From Verrucomicrobiota bacterium (GTDB taxonomy: Bacteria > Verrucomicrobiota > Verrucomicrobiia > Chthoniobacterales > Terrimicrobiaceae), in the NCBI GenBank assembly GCA_026398255.1, contig JAPLTG010000022.1:1-64000 (forward strand): a stretch of 64,000 bases of DNA, given 5' to 3'. Positions 37,003 to 46,465 of this stretch are shown in pieces (the first letter of the stretch is position 1; each line of letters starts with the position of its first letter). The position numbers were made by a program, and so were the translations under genes. Below the pieces are notes generated by a model. That model did no database searches, had not been told where the DNA came from, and saw nothing but the letters and a program-made list of their open reading frames with translations.

Positions 37003-37653
37003 ATGAATCCGATCTCCACCGACCAACTCCTCGCCGCGCAAAACTGGCGCTACGCCACCAAGCAATTCGACGCTTCGAAAAAAATCCCAGCTCCCGACTG
37101 GTCTGCTCTCGAGGACTCCCTGATTCTCTCGCCCTCCTCCTACGGCCTCCAGCCCTGGCAATTTTTCGTCGTCGAAAATCCCGACCTTCGTGCCAAACTC
37201 CGCCCGCATTCCTGGAACCAATCGCAAGTCACCGATGCGTCGCACCTCGTCGTCTTCGCGATTCCCGAGACAGTCGATGTTCCCTACATGGAAAAATACC
37301 TCGCTCGCATCGCGGAAGTCCGTGGAGTGACACTCGAGTCGCTGGGTTTCTACCGCGACATGATGATGGCTGATGTCATCGCCGGTCCCCGCGCCGCTTG
37401 GGTCCGCGAGTGGGCCGCCCGCCAAGTCTACATCGCCCTTGGAAATTTCATGACCTCCGCCGCGCTCGTCGGAATCGACACCTGCCCGCTCGAAGGCATT
37501 GATCCCCGCGAATACGACGCGATCCTCGACCTCCCTACAAAGGGCTACAACACCGTCGTCGCCTGCGCCGCCGGATACCGCTCCACCGAGGACAAATACG
37601 CCACCCTTCCTAAAGTCCGCTTCGAAAAATCCGACCTCGTCCGGCACTTGTAA
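37003..37653 (+). CDS. Nitroreductase-family NAD(P)H-dependent oxidoreductase
   Basis: From ATG 37003 the protein has 216 residues; a longer frame overlaps the epimerase gene. The FMN-binding nitroreductase pattern is clear: RYATKQFDASKKI, ILSPSSYGLQPWQFFVV, ARQVYIALGNFMTSAALVG and DTCPLEGID. Such flavoenzymes reduce quinones or nitro compounds with two electrons. The physiological substrate is unknown. Confidence 0.88.
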   Translation: MNPISTDQLLAAQNWRYATKQFDASKKIPAPDWSALEDSLILSPSSYGLQPWQFFVVENPDLRAKLRPHSWNQSQVTDASHLVVFAIPETVDVPYMEKYLARIAEVRGVTLESLGFYRDMMMADVIAGPRAAWVREWAARQVYIALGNFMTSAALVGIDTCPLEGIDPREYDAILDLPTKGYNTVVACAAGYRSTEDKYATLPKVRFEKSDLVRHL

Positions 37654-37666
37654 ACCGAGCCCAGAA

Positions 37667-37699
37667 AATTAACCACAGAGGACACAGAGAGCACGGAGG
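37667..37699 (+). repeat. Dispersed AACCAC..GAGGACACAGAG repeat, copy 2
   Basis: AATTAACCACAGAGGACACA continues into GAGAGCAC and matches the inverted segment at 8567-8600, with one mismatch in the first 27 bases. It lies in the gap between the nitroreductase gene and fumC. The rest of that gap contains a short A/T-rich tract with repeated TAAAACTTA words. Confidence 0.6.
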
Positions 37700-37795
37700 A
37701 GGGGAAAAAAGTTCGCTTGTCACCCACAACCTCACCGACTCCCGCGCCACCCGCCGCCACTTAAAACTTAATTCCTAAAACTTAAAACTTTTCCC

Positions 37796-39208
37796 ATGAC
37801 CACCACCGCACCTCACAACCCCGCCACCCACCGCCTCGAGTCCGACTCGATGGGGCAAATTTCCGTTCCTCACAATGTCTATTGGGGAGCCCAGACTGCC
37901 CGCTCGCTCATCCATTTCGACATCGGCGAGGACATCCTCCCGCCCGAAATGGTGAAAGCTCTCGGCACCCTTAAAAAAGCCTGCGCCCTCGCCAACGCCG
38001 ACCTCGGCAAACTCCCTGCCGACAAGCGCGACCTCATCGTCCGTGCCGCCGATGAGGTCATCGCCGGAAAACTCGACGCCCACTTTCCCCTCCGCATCTG
38101 GCAGACCGGCTCCGGCACCCAGAGCAACATGAACGCCAACGAGGTCATCTCGAACCGCGCCATCGAACTCGCCGGCGGCGAGATGGGATCCAAAGCACCG
38201 GTGCACCCCAATGACCATGTGAACATGTCGCAGTCGTCGAACGACACCTTCCCGACCGCGATGTCCATCGCCTCCGCCACGGTCGTGCTGGAATGCCTCA
38301 TCCCTGCCGTCAAAACCCTCCGCGACACGCTCGATGCCAAAGCCAAGGCCTTCGCCGACATCGTCAAAATCGGTCGCACCCATTTGCAGGACGCCACACC
38401 GCTCACACTCGGACAGGAATTTTCCGGCTATGTCACGCTCCTCGACCAAGGACTCCGCGATGTCGAATATTCCCTAAGCGGACTCTACCAACTCGCCATC
38501 GGCGGCACCGCCGTCGGCACCGGCCTCAATGCGCACCCCGAGTTCGGCGACCGCGCCGCTGCTCACATCGCCAAGCTCACCAGCCTCCCATTCCAATCCG
38601 CACCGAACAAATTCGCCGCCCTCTCCGGCCACAACGAATTCGTCATCGCCAGCGGCGCGGTGAAATCCCTCGCCTGCGCGCTGATGAAAATCGCCAACGA
38701 CATTCGATGGCTCGCGAGCGGGCCCCGTTGTGGTCTGGGTGAACTCATCATTCCCGAGAACGAGCCTGGCTCCTCGATCATGCCCGGCAAGGTGAACCCC
38801 ACCCAATCCGAAGCCCTCACCATGATCGCCATCCAAGTCATGGGCAACGACACCGCCATCGGCATCGCCGCCTCCCAGGGCAACTTCGAACTGAATGTCT
38901 TCAAGCCCGTCATCGTTCACAATTTCCTGCACTCCGTCCGCCTCATCGCCGAGGGCTGCCATTCCTTCAACGATCACTGCGCCATCGGCATCGAGCCGAA
39001 CCTCCCCGTCATCGAGAGCTATGTGAAAAACTCCCTCATGCTTGTCACCGCGCTGAACCCACACATCGGCTACGACAAAGCCGCCCAGATCGCCAAAAAA
39101 GCCCACAAAGACGCCTCCAGCCTCAAAGAAGCCGCCCTCGCCCTCGGATACCTCACCGCCGAGCAATTCGACCAGTGGGTCGTGGCCAAAAACATGACGC
39201 ATCCATGA
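37796..39208 (+). CDS. fumC: Fumarate hydratase class II
   Basis: A 470-residue member of the aspartase/fumarase superfamily that interconverts fumarate and malate in the TCA cycle. It has [12 protein letters not shown], the active-site [18 protein letters not shown], and the superfamily signature [13 protein letters not shown]. The length is normal for FumC. The gene stands alone. Confidence 0.95.
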   Translation: MTTTAPHNPATHRLESDSMGQISVPHNVYWGAQTARSLIHFDIGEDILPPEMVKALGTLKKACALANADLGKLPADKRDLIVRAADEVIAGKLDAHFPLRIWQTGSGTQSNMNANEVISNRAIELAGGEMGSKAPVHPNDHVNMSQSSNDTFPTAMSIASATVVLECLIPAVKTLRDTLDAKAKAFADIVKIGRTHLQDATPLTLGQEFSGYVTLLDQGLRDVEYSLSGLYQLAIGGTAVGTGLNAHPEFGDRAAAHIAKLTSLPFQSAPNKFAALSGHNEFVIASGAVKSLACALMKIANDIRWLASGPRCGLGELIIPENEPGSSIMPGKVNPTQSEALTMIAIQVMGNDTAIGIAASQGNFELNVFKPVIVHNFLHSVRLIAEGCHSFNDHCAIGIEPNLPVIESYVKNSLMLVTALNPHIGYDKAAQIAKKAHKDASSLKEAALALGYLTAEQFDQWVVAKNMTHP

Positions 39209-39247
39209 GGTGTAGCGCTCCCCGCGCGTGCTAGGCCTTGCTCTTAT

Positions 39248-39320
39248 CATGTAAAGAAAAATCACTTTTCTTTACATGAAATAGGCCATGCGATAAGGAA
39301 GTGCCACTTTTCTTTATATG
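39248..39320 (+). promoter_or_regulatory. Inverted-repeat operator upstream of the Fic gene
   Basis: CATGTAAAGAAAA (39248-39260) is the exact reverse complement of TTTTCTTTACATG (39266-39278) across a 5-base spacer. A third half-site, TTTTCTTTATATG at 39308-39320, repeats the second arm with one change exactly 42 bases further on and ends on the ATG of the Fic gene. The layout fits autoregulation by the winged-helix tail of the Fic protein. Confidence 0.7.
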
Positions 39321-40394
39321 AGCAAGCTCTCTCCACTTCCTTTGGCTGACATGAGTGCGTTGGACAGCCGCGAGATTTGGGCGTCATTGACGGAGGCGCA
39401 CCGGCATTTGGCTGAGCTGAAAGGGCTTTGCGAATCGCTTCCGAATCAGGGCATCCTGCTGGATACGCTGAGCATTCAAGAGGCGAAGGACAGTTCGGAG
39501 ATCGAAAACATTATCACCACGCATGACGAGCTATACGCCGTTCAAGGGGATTCGGCGAGTCCGGCGGCGAAAGAGGTGCGGCATTATGTCAGCGCTCTGC
39601 GGACTGGCTATGATGCGGTGCGAACTTCGGGCTTGATCCGGTTGGAAACAGTGTTGGCCGTGCAAGCGGAATTGGAGCAAAACCGCGCCGGACTGCGGAA
39701 GTTGCCGGGCACCGTTTTGAAAAATGAATCCTCCGGTGCCGTAATTTACGAGCCACCGCAGGACGCGGCGGAGGTTCAATCACTGATGGGGAACTTGATC
39801 GACTTCATACACGCTGAAGATGGCTTGGACCCCCTAATTCGCATGGCGATCACCCACCACCAGTTCGAAAGCATTCATCCGTTTTACGACGGAAACGGAA
39901 GGACAGGCCGCATCCTGAATCTGCTGATGTTGCAGCGCAATGGCCTACTGGATTTGCCCGTGCTTTACCTGAGTCGCTACATCACGACAACGAAGCGTGA
40001 CTACTACCGACTGCTGCAAACAGTGCGGGATGAAAGCCTCTGGGCGGACTGGTGCTTGTATCTCCTCCGTGGAGTGGCTGTGACATCGCGAAGCGCGATT
40101 GCGTTGGTGAAAGCTTTTCGCGATCTCATGCTCAAGACGAAGCACGACCTGCGCGAGCGAGTGCCCAAGCTCTACAGCCAGGATTTGCTGAACAATCTTT
40201 TCCGCTACCCCTACACAAAAATTGAGTTCATCGAAAACGAGCTTGGTGTATCCCGACCGACGGCTGGCAAATATCTGGAGCAACTCACAGCGGCGGGTCT
40301 GGTGCGCAAACAACGGATGGGCAAGACGAACTTCTACATCAATGACCCGCTGTTCGACCTGCTCAGCAATGTCACGCTGAATACAAACCAGTGA
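39318..40394 (+). CDS. Fic-domain protein with autoinhibitory motif and winged-helix tail
   Basis: A 358-residue Fic protein. The core motif HPFYDGNGRTGR (residues 187-198) has all catalytic positions of HxFx(D/E)GNGRxxR, so it should transfer AMP from ATP to target hydroxyl groups. The N-terminal helix carries SSEIEN (59-64), which fits the (S/T)xxxE(G/N) inhibitory motif of class II Fic proteins. The C-terminal 75 residues form a winged helix (FIENELGVSRPTAGKYLEQL) likely to bind DNA. The operator at 39248-39320 abuts its start. Base composition looks less G/C-rich than its neighbours, a hint of transfer. The target is unknown. Confidence 0.9.
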   Translation: MSKLSPLPLADMSALDSREIWASLTEAHRHLAELKGLCESLPNQGILLDTLSIQEAKDSSEIENIITTHDELYAVQGDSASPAAKEVRHYVSALRTGYDAVRTSGLIRLETVLAVQAELEQNRAGLRKLPGTVLKNESSGAVIYEPPQDAAEVQSLMGNLIDFIHAEDGLDPLIRMAITHHQFESIHPFYDGNGRTGRILNLLMLQRNGLLDLPVLYLSRYITTTKRDYYRLLQTVRDESLWADWCLYLLRGVAVTSRSAIALVKAFRDLMLKTKHDLRERVPKLYSQDLLNNLFRYPYTKIEFIENELGVSRPTAGKYLEQLTAAGLVRKQRMGKTNFYINDPLFDLLSNVTLNTNQ

Positions 40395-40461
40395 ATGAGC
40401 TGCAGGAAGTCATCCTGCAACTTGGTGATTACCTAAAGCTCAAGAGCTTTGATTTTTTGGA

Positions 40462-41028
40462 GTGCAGCGGCGAAGGTTGGCGTCCATTTTTGAGCCCGTG
40501 AAACTCCGCCTCATTCATCGTCGACTAGCTCCGTGGCTTTTCATCCTACTGGCCTTCTCTGCCATTACTGGCATCGCTTACCGCGTTGGGAAAAAATGGT
40601 TCGGCGTCGACAAAGAGGCCGGGAATTTCATCATGGGCCTGCACACCGGCGAGTGGGCGGGGTCGTTTTTTTCTACCCTCCAAATCCTCGCGGCCGGGCT
40701 GGGCCTTCTGTTCCTACTCGGCTCGGGGGCGGCGATGTTCGTGAAATCGAAATCCCGCCAGCCGATGCGGCTTTTTCATCGCCTGCTCGGAATCGCGCTG
40801 CTGCTGCCGCTGACTGCGACCGCGCTCACCGGCATGGCCTACAAGATTGGCGAGGAGTATTTTGGCATTTCCGAGGAAACTGCCGACCTGCTGATGGACA
40901 TCCACGAGGGCGGATGGCTCGGCAAGGAACTTAAAGTCTACTATGTGCTCGCAGTCGGACTCGGCCTACTCTGCGCTGGCCTACTCGGGCTCGGCATCCT
41001 GCTCCCAAAAAAACGCCGCGCCGCATGA
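40462..41028 (+). CDS. PepSY-type membrane protein
   Basis: A 188-residue protein with about four membrane spans (PWLFILLAFSAITGIAYRVG, AGLGLLFLLGSGAAMF, LLGIALLLPLTATALTGMAY, LAVGLGLLCAGLLGLGILL). The two ITGIAYRVGKKWFG/LTGMAYKIGEEYFG units are internal repeats, each followed by a His-Glu segment (LHTGEW, IHEGGW) like PepSY-associated membrane proteins. GTG 40462 and GTG 40498 are both possible starts. The overlap with the CDF gene suggests an operon linked to metal handling. Confidence 0.65.
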   Translation: MQRRRLASIFEPVKLRLIHRRLAPWLFILLAFSAITGIAYRVGKKWFGVDKEAGNFIMGLHTGEWAGSFFSTLQILAAGLGLLFLLGSGAAMFVKSKSRQPMRLFHRLLGIALLLPLTATALTGMAYKIGEEYFGISEETADLLMDIHEGGWLGKELKVYYVLAVGLGLLCAGLLGLGILLPKKRRAA

Positions 41029-41897
41029 TCGACACGGGAAAAACCGTGGCTCTCGGGTTGTTGACCGTATGCGTCAACCTCGTGCTCATGGCCGTGAAAA
41101 TCTCCGTCGGCCTCGTTGGAAATTCCTACGCGCTGGTGGCTGATGGCATCGAGTCGGCGGCCGATATTTTTACTTCGCTGATAACTTGGGTCGGCTTCCA
41201 ACTCTCGCTGCGTCCACCCGACGAAAACCACCCCTACGGCCACGGTCGCATCGAATCCCTCGCTGGACTCTTCGCCGGAGCTGCGTTGCTTGTTGCCGCT
41301 GGAATCATCGCCTGGCACTCGGTTCTGGAAATTCGAACCCCACATCACGCGCCCGAGTGGTTCACGCTTCCGGTTCTTTTGGTTGTGGTGGCAGTAAAAT
41401 GGATTCTTTCCCGAAAAATCGACGCCCTTGGCCGGGACATCGACAGCCGCGCGCTCGAAGGCGACGCCTGGCATCACCTCTCTGATGCCATCACCTCCGC
41501 CGCGGCAGGGATCGGCATCTCCATTGCGCTGATTGGCGGTCCGGGTTGGGAGGCGGCTGACGACTACGCCGCGCTGCTCGCCTGCACGATCATCGTCATC
41601 AATGGTTCCCTGATCGCGAAACGAGCCCTCCACGATATTTTGGACGGAAACCTCCCCGAAAATCTGATCGAGGAAATTCGCGCCATTGCCCGAGAAGTCC
41701 CAGGCGTCGTGGACATCGAAAAATGCCGCCCTCGCAAAAGCGGCGTGGGGCTATTTGTGGAACTTCATGTCCTCGTGCACGGCGAAACAACGGTGCGCGA
41801 AGGCCATGACATCGGGCATCAGGTGAAAGACCACCTATTGGCAAGAAAACCCCGCATCCTCGATGCCGTCATTCACCTCGAACCCTACGAGGGCTGA
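41025..41897 (+). CDS. Cation diffusion facilitator family transporter
   Basis: A 290-residue CDF exporter. It has six spans, a metal site region (ADGIESAADIFTSLITWVG, then a matching HHLSDAITS motif in the fifth span), the loop DENHPYGHGRIESLAGL, and a C-terminal cytoplasmic domain. It exports Zn(II), Fe(II), Co(II) or similar ions in exchange for protons. The ATG overlaps the previous stop by 4 bases, so translation is coupled. The specific metal is not predictable. Confidence 0.92.
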   Translation: MIDTGKTVALGLLTVCVNLVLMAVKISVGLVGNSYALVADGIESAADIFTSLITWVGFQLSLRPPDENHPYGHGRIESLAGLFAGAALLVAAGIIAWHSVLEIRTPHHAPEWFTLPVLLVVVAVKWILSRKIDALGRDIDSRALEGDAWHHLSDAITSAAAGIGISIALIGGPGWEAADDYAALLACTIIVINGSLIAKRALHDILDGNLPENLIEEIRAIAREVPGVVDIEKCRPRKSGVGLFVELHVLVHGETTVREGHDIGHQVKDHLLARKPRILDAVIHLEPYEG

Positions 41898-41907
41898 TCC
41901 AGCATTC

Positions 41908-42972
41908 TTATTTCAGACTTTCGGGAAGAAGGGCCTGGAGCTCCTTGACCTGCTGAACGCTGTCCCGATCGCAGACGAGAATCGCATCCGGTGTCTCAAC
42001 CACGACGAGATGATCCACTCCGCAAAGAGCGATGAGGCGGCCATTGGAAATTGCGATGTTGTCACGCGAGGAATGTTGAACGACCAGGCCGCGCTTCGAA
42101 TTGCCCTCGGCATCCGGCGGGATGTGAGCGGGGAGCGCCGTCCAGGCCCCGACATCATCCCAATCAAAATCCGCGATGACCGACGAAATCTGCCGGGCAT
42201 TTTCCATGATCGCGTAGTCGACCGAGATTTTCGGAAGCGAGGCAAAGCGGTCACTCAGAAGTTTTGGCAAATCCGAAATATCATTGAGGGCTTCGATGAA
42301 ATCGGCCAGCGCGGGGACTTGGCGGCGCGACTCGTCGAGAAAAGTTCCCGCCTGCCACACAAAGATTCCGGCATTCCAAAAAAAGTTTCCCTCGCTCACA
42401 TAGGAAGTGGCTTTCTCAAGATCGGGCTTTTCAACAAAACGCTTCAGAGCGTGAAGCCGACCCCCGCGCGAACTACCTGAAAGCGCCTCGGCGGTTTCCA
42501 AATATCCATAACCCGTGGCTGGAAATGCGGGAGGAATTCCAATCGTCACGATCGCGCCAGAAGCGGCAGCCTCCACAGCATCGGCAAGACGGTCTCGAAA
42601 TTTCGCGACATCGTGAATCATGGCGTCCGCCGGCAGGACGACACACACGGCCTCTGGGTGGAGTGATCGGGCGATAGCCGTCGCCAATGCACAAGCCGGG
42701 GCGGTGTCTCGCTTCGCAGGCTCGGCCACGATATTTTCCGGAGGAAGAAATGGGACGGCGGCACGAGTTGATTCCATCTGGGCTTCGTTAGTGAGGACGA
42801 AGGTGTTTTCCAACGGAACCACGCCATCCAAGCGGCGAACAGTGGTCTCGAGCAGAGTCTGGTCACCGAGCAATTTCAGGAGGTGTTTCGGAGTGCTACG
42901 CCGGCTCATTGGCCAGAAGCGCTCGCCGCTTCCACCTGCCATCACAAACGCGAAAACGGGATTTTTTTTCAT
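41908..42972 (-). CDS. manC: Mannose-1-phosphate guanylyltransferase
   Basis: From ATG 42972 the protein has 354 residues, the short form without the isomerase domain. The nucleotidyltransferase signature is FVMAGGSGERFWPMSR. The guanylyltransferase middle part includes FVEKPDLEKATSYVS and FFWNAGIFVW. It makes GDP-mannose from mannose 1-phosphate and GTP for cell-envelope polysaccharides. No other GDP-mannose genes are adjacent. Confidence 0.92.
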   Translation of the reverse strand: MKKNPVFAFVMAGGSGERFWPMSRRSTPKHLLKLLGDQTLLETTVRRLDGVVPLENTFVLTNEAQMESTRAAVPFLPPENIVAEPAKRDTAPACALATAIARSLHPEAVCVVLPADAMIHDVAKFRDRLADAVEAAASGAIVTIGIPPAFPATGYGYLETAEALSGSSRGGRLHALKRFVEKPDLEKATSYVSEGNFFWNAGIFVWQAGTFLDESRRQVPALADFIEALNDISDLPKLLSDRFASLPKISVDYAIMENARQISSVIADFDWDDVGAWTALPAHIPPDAEGNSKRGLVVQHSSRDNIAISNGRLIALCGVDHLVVVETPDAILVCDRDSVQQVKELQALLPESLK

Positions 42973-42994
42973 GGGTAAAACTTGGCGGGTTGCA

Positions 42995-44737
42995 TCAATG
43001 GAACATGGGACCCTTGGCGAGAACCTCGGCGAGGAAAGCATCCTCCTCGACAGTGAGTTTTTGGCGAGGAATGCGGTCAGCAATCGCGCGGGCCTCGGCT
43101 GGACGGTCGTTGGCAGCCAGAACCGCGGCCGCGGCAGCCTGGCGGGATGGCGTCATTTGAGAGACATCCACGGGCTTTTCGCGGCCCTCAAGAAGGTGAA
43201 TGGCTTTCGCCTTGCGGCTGTTTTTAAGATACCCGAGCGCCGCCGTGGCGAGATAGTTCGGGTTGCTTCCGGCCACAGCCAGGCGTGCCTCGACCTCCTC
43301 GACAGGAACCGGAATTCCGAGAATCAGCCGGCAAAATTCGTAGCGATCGAGAAGGTAGGAATCGGATTTCAGCACAGGGCTGGACAACGCCTTCTCGTAA
43401 AATCCTAGCAAGCGAGCGGAACTGCGTTGCTCTCGAGCCAGCGGCACCCAGGCTCGAATCGCTGAGGCCGCGATTTTCGGGTCATTAACCACCATTGCGA
43501 TATTGTTTTTAAAAAGGTCCCACTCCCCTGCGGCAAGAAGCCTTGCGAGAACCTCGGAGCGTTTTTCGGGATTGGATTCGGTGGCGCGCAAAGCCTCGGC
43601 GTAAACCGCGTCAGCCTCCGCCGTGCGGCCTTGTTGTTTGATGGCACGGGCAAGAAGTGGGAGGCGCGAGGGATCATCCAACGAAGCGGAGGGAGACTTT
43701 AGGGCTTTCTCAAGCGAGCTCCAATCCCCCAAAGCAATCGCGGCATCGATCCAAAGAAGAAAGGACTTCGGCCCACTGGCGGCTTGAGGCAAAGGAAGGA
43801 TTTCGATGACAGCTCGGGGCTCGCCGTTTTGAAGAAACCACTGCGCGGCTTGGACTCTCTCCGCCAGCGGAAGAGTTCGGAAAAGTTCTTGGGTTTTTCT
43901 AACAACGGAAGGGCGTGCTACAGGATCGAGCGTGATCTCAATTCCGGCTGCATCGAGTTGTGAGGCGGCATTTGCGGCGGGATGTGAGCGGTAGAGTTCC
44001 AGCCAGGTAGATCGCTGATCAGGGGTCATGATACCGAAAGCCAAAGCTTTTCGGAGCGCCATCAGGCCGTCAGGCCCATCGTCGATCTCCGCCGCCCGGC
44101 CAAGCAACTGCAAGGCCTCGGGAGCATTCAAATCGAACATCTCGCGATCGGACATAAGCAGATCCGCCAATGCGGTGAGGGTTTCGCTGGATTCCCTCGC
44201 TTGAACAGCAGATCGGAGGACTTTTTCCCTTCCGGAACCATCGCCTTTCAACGCGAGGATTTGGGCGTTGATGAGATCAGGAAAAGCCGGATCGCCTCCG
44301 AGTTCGCGATTTTTTTCCGCAGATTTCAAGGCCGCTTCCTCTTCTCCATGGCGCGCAGCAGAGAGTGCCATCAGGCGAAAATCCTCGAGTGTTGCATCGC
44401 TGGAATCGGTCACCAATCGGTGGTATTCCACAGCCACTGAGTTCCCTTCCGCGTCAAGCAGGCGAGCCATAACACGAGCCGCCCTCGGGTTCGACGCATC
44501 AAGCGTGAGAGCCTGTTTGAGCGTGTGAATCGCCTGTTCCTTATCTCCAGCGGCGACCTGCGCTTGAGCCTGGCCAGCGAGACTTGTCGCCTTCTGAGAA
44601 TCGAAAATCCCTTTTCCAAAAAGAAAGCCGCGATAGGCGATCAATCCCATGAGAAGCCAGAAAAGGGTCTTGTAAAAGGTATGGCGAGAAAGCCCCCAAT
44701 TCGGCTCCCACCGGCGCTGGAAAAATTCCGGACGCAT
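42995..44737 (-). CDS. TPR-repeat protein, membrane-anchored
   Basis: A 580-residue protein with an N-terminal membrane span (TFYKTLFWLLMGLIAYRGFLFG) and then repeated helical pairs of the TPR type (GDKEQAIHTLKQALTLDASN, and a later pair ending in QGRTAEADAVYAEAL). It lies between manC and tyrS on the same strand; tyrS is 7 bases upstream of it. The function is probably a protein-interaction scaffold in the periplasm; no specific family was recognised. Confidence 0.65.
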   Translation of the reverse strand: MRPEFFQRRWEPNWGLSRHTFYKTLFWLLMGLIAYRGFLFGKGIFDSQKATSLAGQAQAQVAAGDKEQAIHTLKQALTLDASNPRAARVMARLLDAEGNSVAVEYHRLVTDSSDATLEDFRLMALSAARHGEEEAALKSAEKNRELGGDPAFPDLINAQILALKGDGSGREKVLRSAVQARESSETLTALADLLMSDREMFDLNAPEALQLLGRAAEIDDGPDGLMALRKALAFGIMTPDQRSTWLELYRSHPAANAASQLDAAGIEITLDPVARPSVVRKTQELFRTLPLAERVQAAQWFLQNGEPRAVIEILPLPQAASGPKSFLLWIDAAIALGDWSSLEKALKSPSASLDDPSRLPLLARAIKQQGRTAEADAVYAEALRATESNPEKRSEVLARLLAAGEWDLFKNNIAMVVNDPKIAASAIRAWVPLAREQRSSARLLGFYEKALSSPVLKSDSYLLDRYEFCRLILGIPVPVEEVEARLAVAGSNPNYLATAALGYLKNSRKAKAIHLLEGREKPVDVSQMTPSRQAAAAAVLAANDRPAEARAIADRIPRQKLTVEEDAFLAEVLAKGPMFH

Positions 44738-44744
44738 CGATCGG

Positions 44745-45908
44745 TCAGGCGTTGATCCGAACCGCCCGCGTTTTGTCGAGCTTCAGCACGCCAGGCTCTG
44801 ACGGAAGCAGGGCCTTGGGATCCGAGAATTTGGTTCCGTTCCACTGAACACTTCCTCCCTCCACAAGCCGGCGGGCATCGGAGCGCGATCGGGTGGTTTG
44901 AAAGCATGCGGCAAAAGCCTCGACGACCACGCTGAGAATGTCCCGCGAGGCACCTGGCGTGAAAACCGGCAAGTCCGCCTGCGCCAGATCTCGGGCGCTG
45001 AAGCGGGTATTGAAATCCTCGAGTGCCTGACCGGCGAGTTCCTCGCTGTGGAATCGCGCCGTGATCCGGCGGGCGAGACTTTTTTTAGCCTCCATCGGAT
45101 GCCCAGCAGGCAGCGATTCGTGGAGCAAAATATCGTAGTAGCGGACCATCAACTCGTCGCTGATGCTCATGAGCTTTCCGAACATCGACGCAGGCGGATC
45201 GGTGAGCGCGACATAATTCCCAAGGCTCTTGCTCATTTTCTGGTGGCCATCGAGACCCTCGAGGATCGGCATGGTCATCGCAACCTGGCGCGCCATGCCC
45301 TCCTCGTGCTGAAGGTCGCGGCCGACCATGATGTTGAAAAGTTGGTCGGTGCCGCCAAGTTCCACATCGGCCTTGATCATTACGGAGTCCCATCCCTGCA
45401 TGATCGGGTATTGGATTTCGTGGGCGCGGATTGGCTGGCCCCGATCGAGCCGGTCACGGAAATCCTCCCGCACGAGCATCTGCTGGAGCGTCACGCGGCT
45501 ATTGAGTTTGATGACTTCCTGAAAGGTCATTCCCTTGAACCACTCGCCGTTGAAAACGATCGTCGCACGCTCGCGGTCGAGAATTTTGAAGGCCTGCTCT
45601 TGGAAGCTTTTGGCGTTCTCCAAAACCTCGTCGTGGGTGAGTTGCGGGCGAGTGACCGAACGACCCGTGGGATCGCCAATCATCGCGGTGAAGTCCCCAA
45701 TGATGAGGATGGCATCATGGCCTTGATCTTGAAAATCGCGGAGCTTCGAGAGCGCGATGCTGTGGCCGAGATGGATATCCGGAGCAGTCGGATCGACGCC
45801 GAGCTTCACACGGAGCGGGCGTCCGAGTTTGAGCTTCTCGGCGAGTTCCTGCTCGCTGATGACCTTGGCGCAGCCCCGTAAGAGAAATTGGATGTCAGAC
45901 ATGTTCAA
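44745..45908 (-). CDS. tyrS: Tyrosyl-tRNA synthetase
   Basis: A 387-residue class I synthetase. The HxGH motif is LGHSIALSKL, preceded by GVDPTAPDIH, the KMSKS motif is HQKMSKSLGN, and the C-terminal S4-like RNA-binding domain follows (FQTTRSRSDARRLVEGG). It charges tRNA(Tyr). It belongs to the TyrZ-like bacterial group by length and motifs. Five bases separate it from the next upstream gene. Confidence 0.95.
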   Translation of the reverse strand: MNMSDIQFLLRGCAKVISEQELAEKLKLGRPLRVKLGVDPTAPDIHLGHSIALSKLRDFQDQGHDAILIIGDFTAMIGDPTGRSVTRPQLTHDEVLENAKSFQEQAFKILDRERATIVFNGEWFKGMTFQEVIKLNSRVTLQQMLVREDFRDRLDRGQPIRAHEIQYPIMQGWDSVMIKADVELGGTDQLFNIMVGRDLQHEEGMARQVAMTMPILEGLDGHQKMSKSLGNYVALTDPPASMFGKLMSISDELMVRYYDILLHESLPAGHPMEAKKSLARRITARFHSEELAGQALEDFNTRFSARDLAQADLPVFTPGASRDILSVVVEAFAACFQTTRSRSDARRLVEGGSVQWNGTKFSDPKALLPSEPGVLKLDKTRAVRINA

Positions 45909-45913
45909 AAAAA

Positions 45914-46444
45914 TCAGCGCGGTTTGTTGAGGATCTCGCGAATGTCGTCAATGGTCATCTCTTTCGAAATTTTATCGGAGATTTGATCAAGCCCTTGCGC
46001 GGACTTACCGCTTATCAGGAATGGACGGAGATTCAGGTCGGAAGACGCCACTCGGGCTTTCTTGTCGGAAGCTGAAAATTCCCCCGATGCCGCGTCACGC
46101 ACCGGAAAGGAGGAATTGAGGTTGGCCGCGCCAGAGAGTGGGGCGGACTTGGTCTCGAACACGCGATTCCCAAACCAAGGATTCTTAATACCCAGAAACG
46201 AGCGGGCGCCGGAAAACTCCTTGAGATTCGCGGTTTTTCCCGCGTCGTAAGGGGTCTTTCCAATGCTGGCACTTTTCATCTCCATCCCGCCTCCACCTTC
46301 GAAGGATTTGGCCTGCATCGGATTTGTCAGTTCCATGTTGGGGCGCTGGATGCGATCGAGCAGTTTTCTTTCCTGCTGCTGGGCCCGGAGCGGAACCGGC
46401 AAGGCGAGGACGGCGATCAAAGCCGGCGCGAGGAGTAGCCGCAT
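45914..46444 (-). CDS. Hypothetical exported protein
   Basis: From ATG 46444 the protein has 176 residues; a longer frame to 46462 is possible. It starts with a signal peptide (MRLLLAPALIAVLALPVPLRA). The mature part is polar, glycine/serine-rich and low in cysteine, ending in MTIDDIREILNKPR. It lies just upstream of tyrS and downstream of another exported protein on the same strand, so all may be one operon. No family is recognised. Confidence 0.6.
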   Translation of the reverse strand: MRLLLAPALIAVLALPVPLRAQQQERKLLDRIQRPNMELTNPMQAKSFEGGGGMEMKSASIGKTPYDAGKTANLKEFSGARSFLGIKNPWFGNRVFETKSAPLSGAANLNSSFPVRDAASGEFSASDKKARVASSDLNLRPFLISGKSAQGLDQISDKISKEMTIDDIREILNKPR

Positions 46445-46465
46445 AAAACTTCCGGGATGCAAAAC

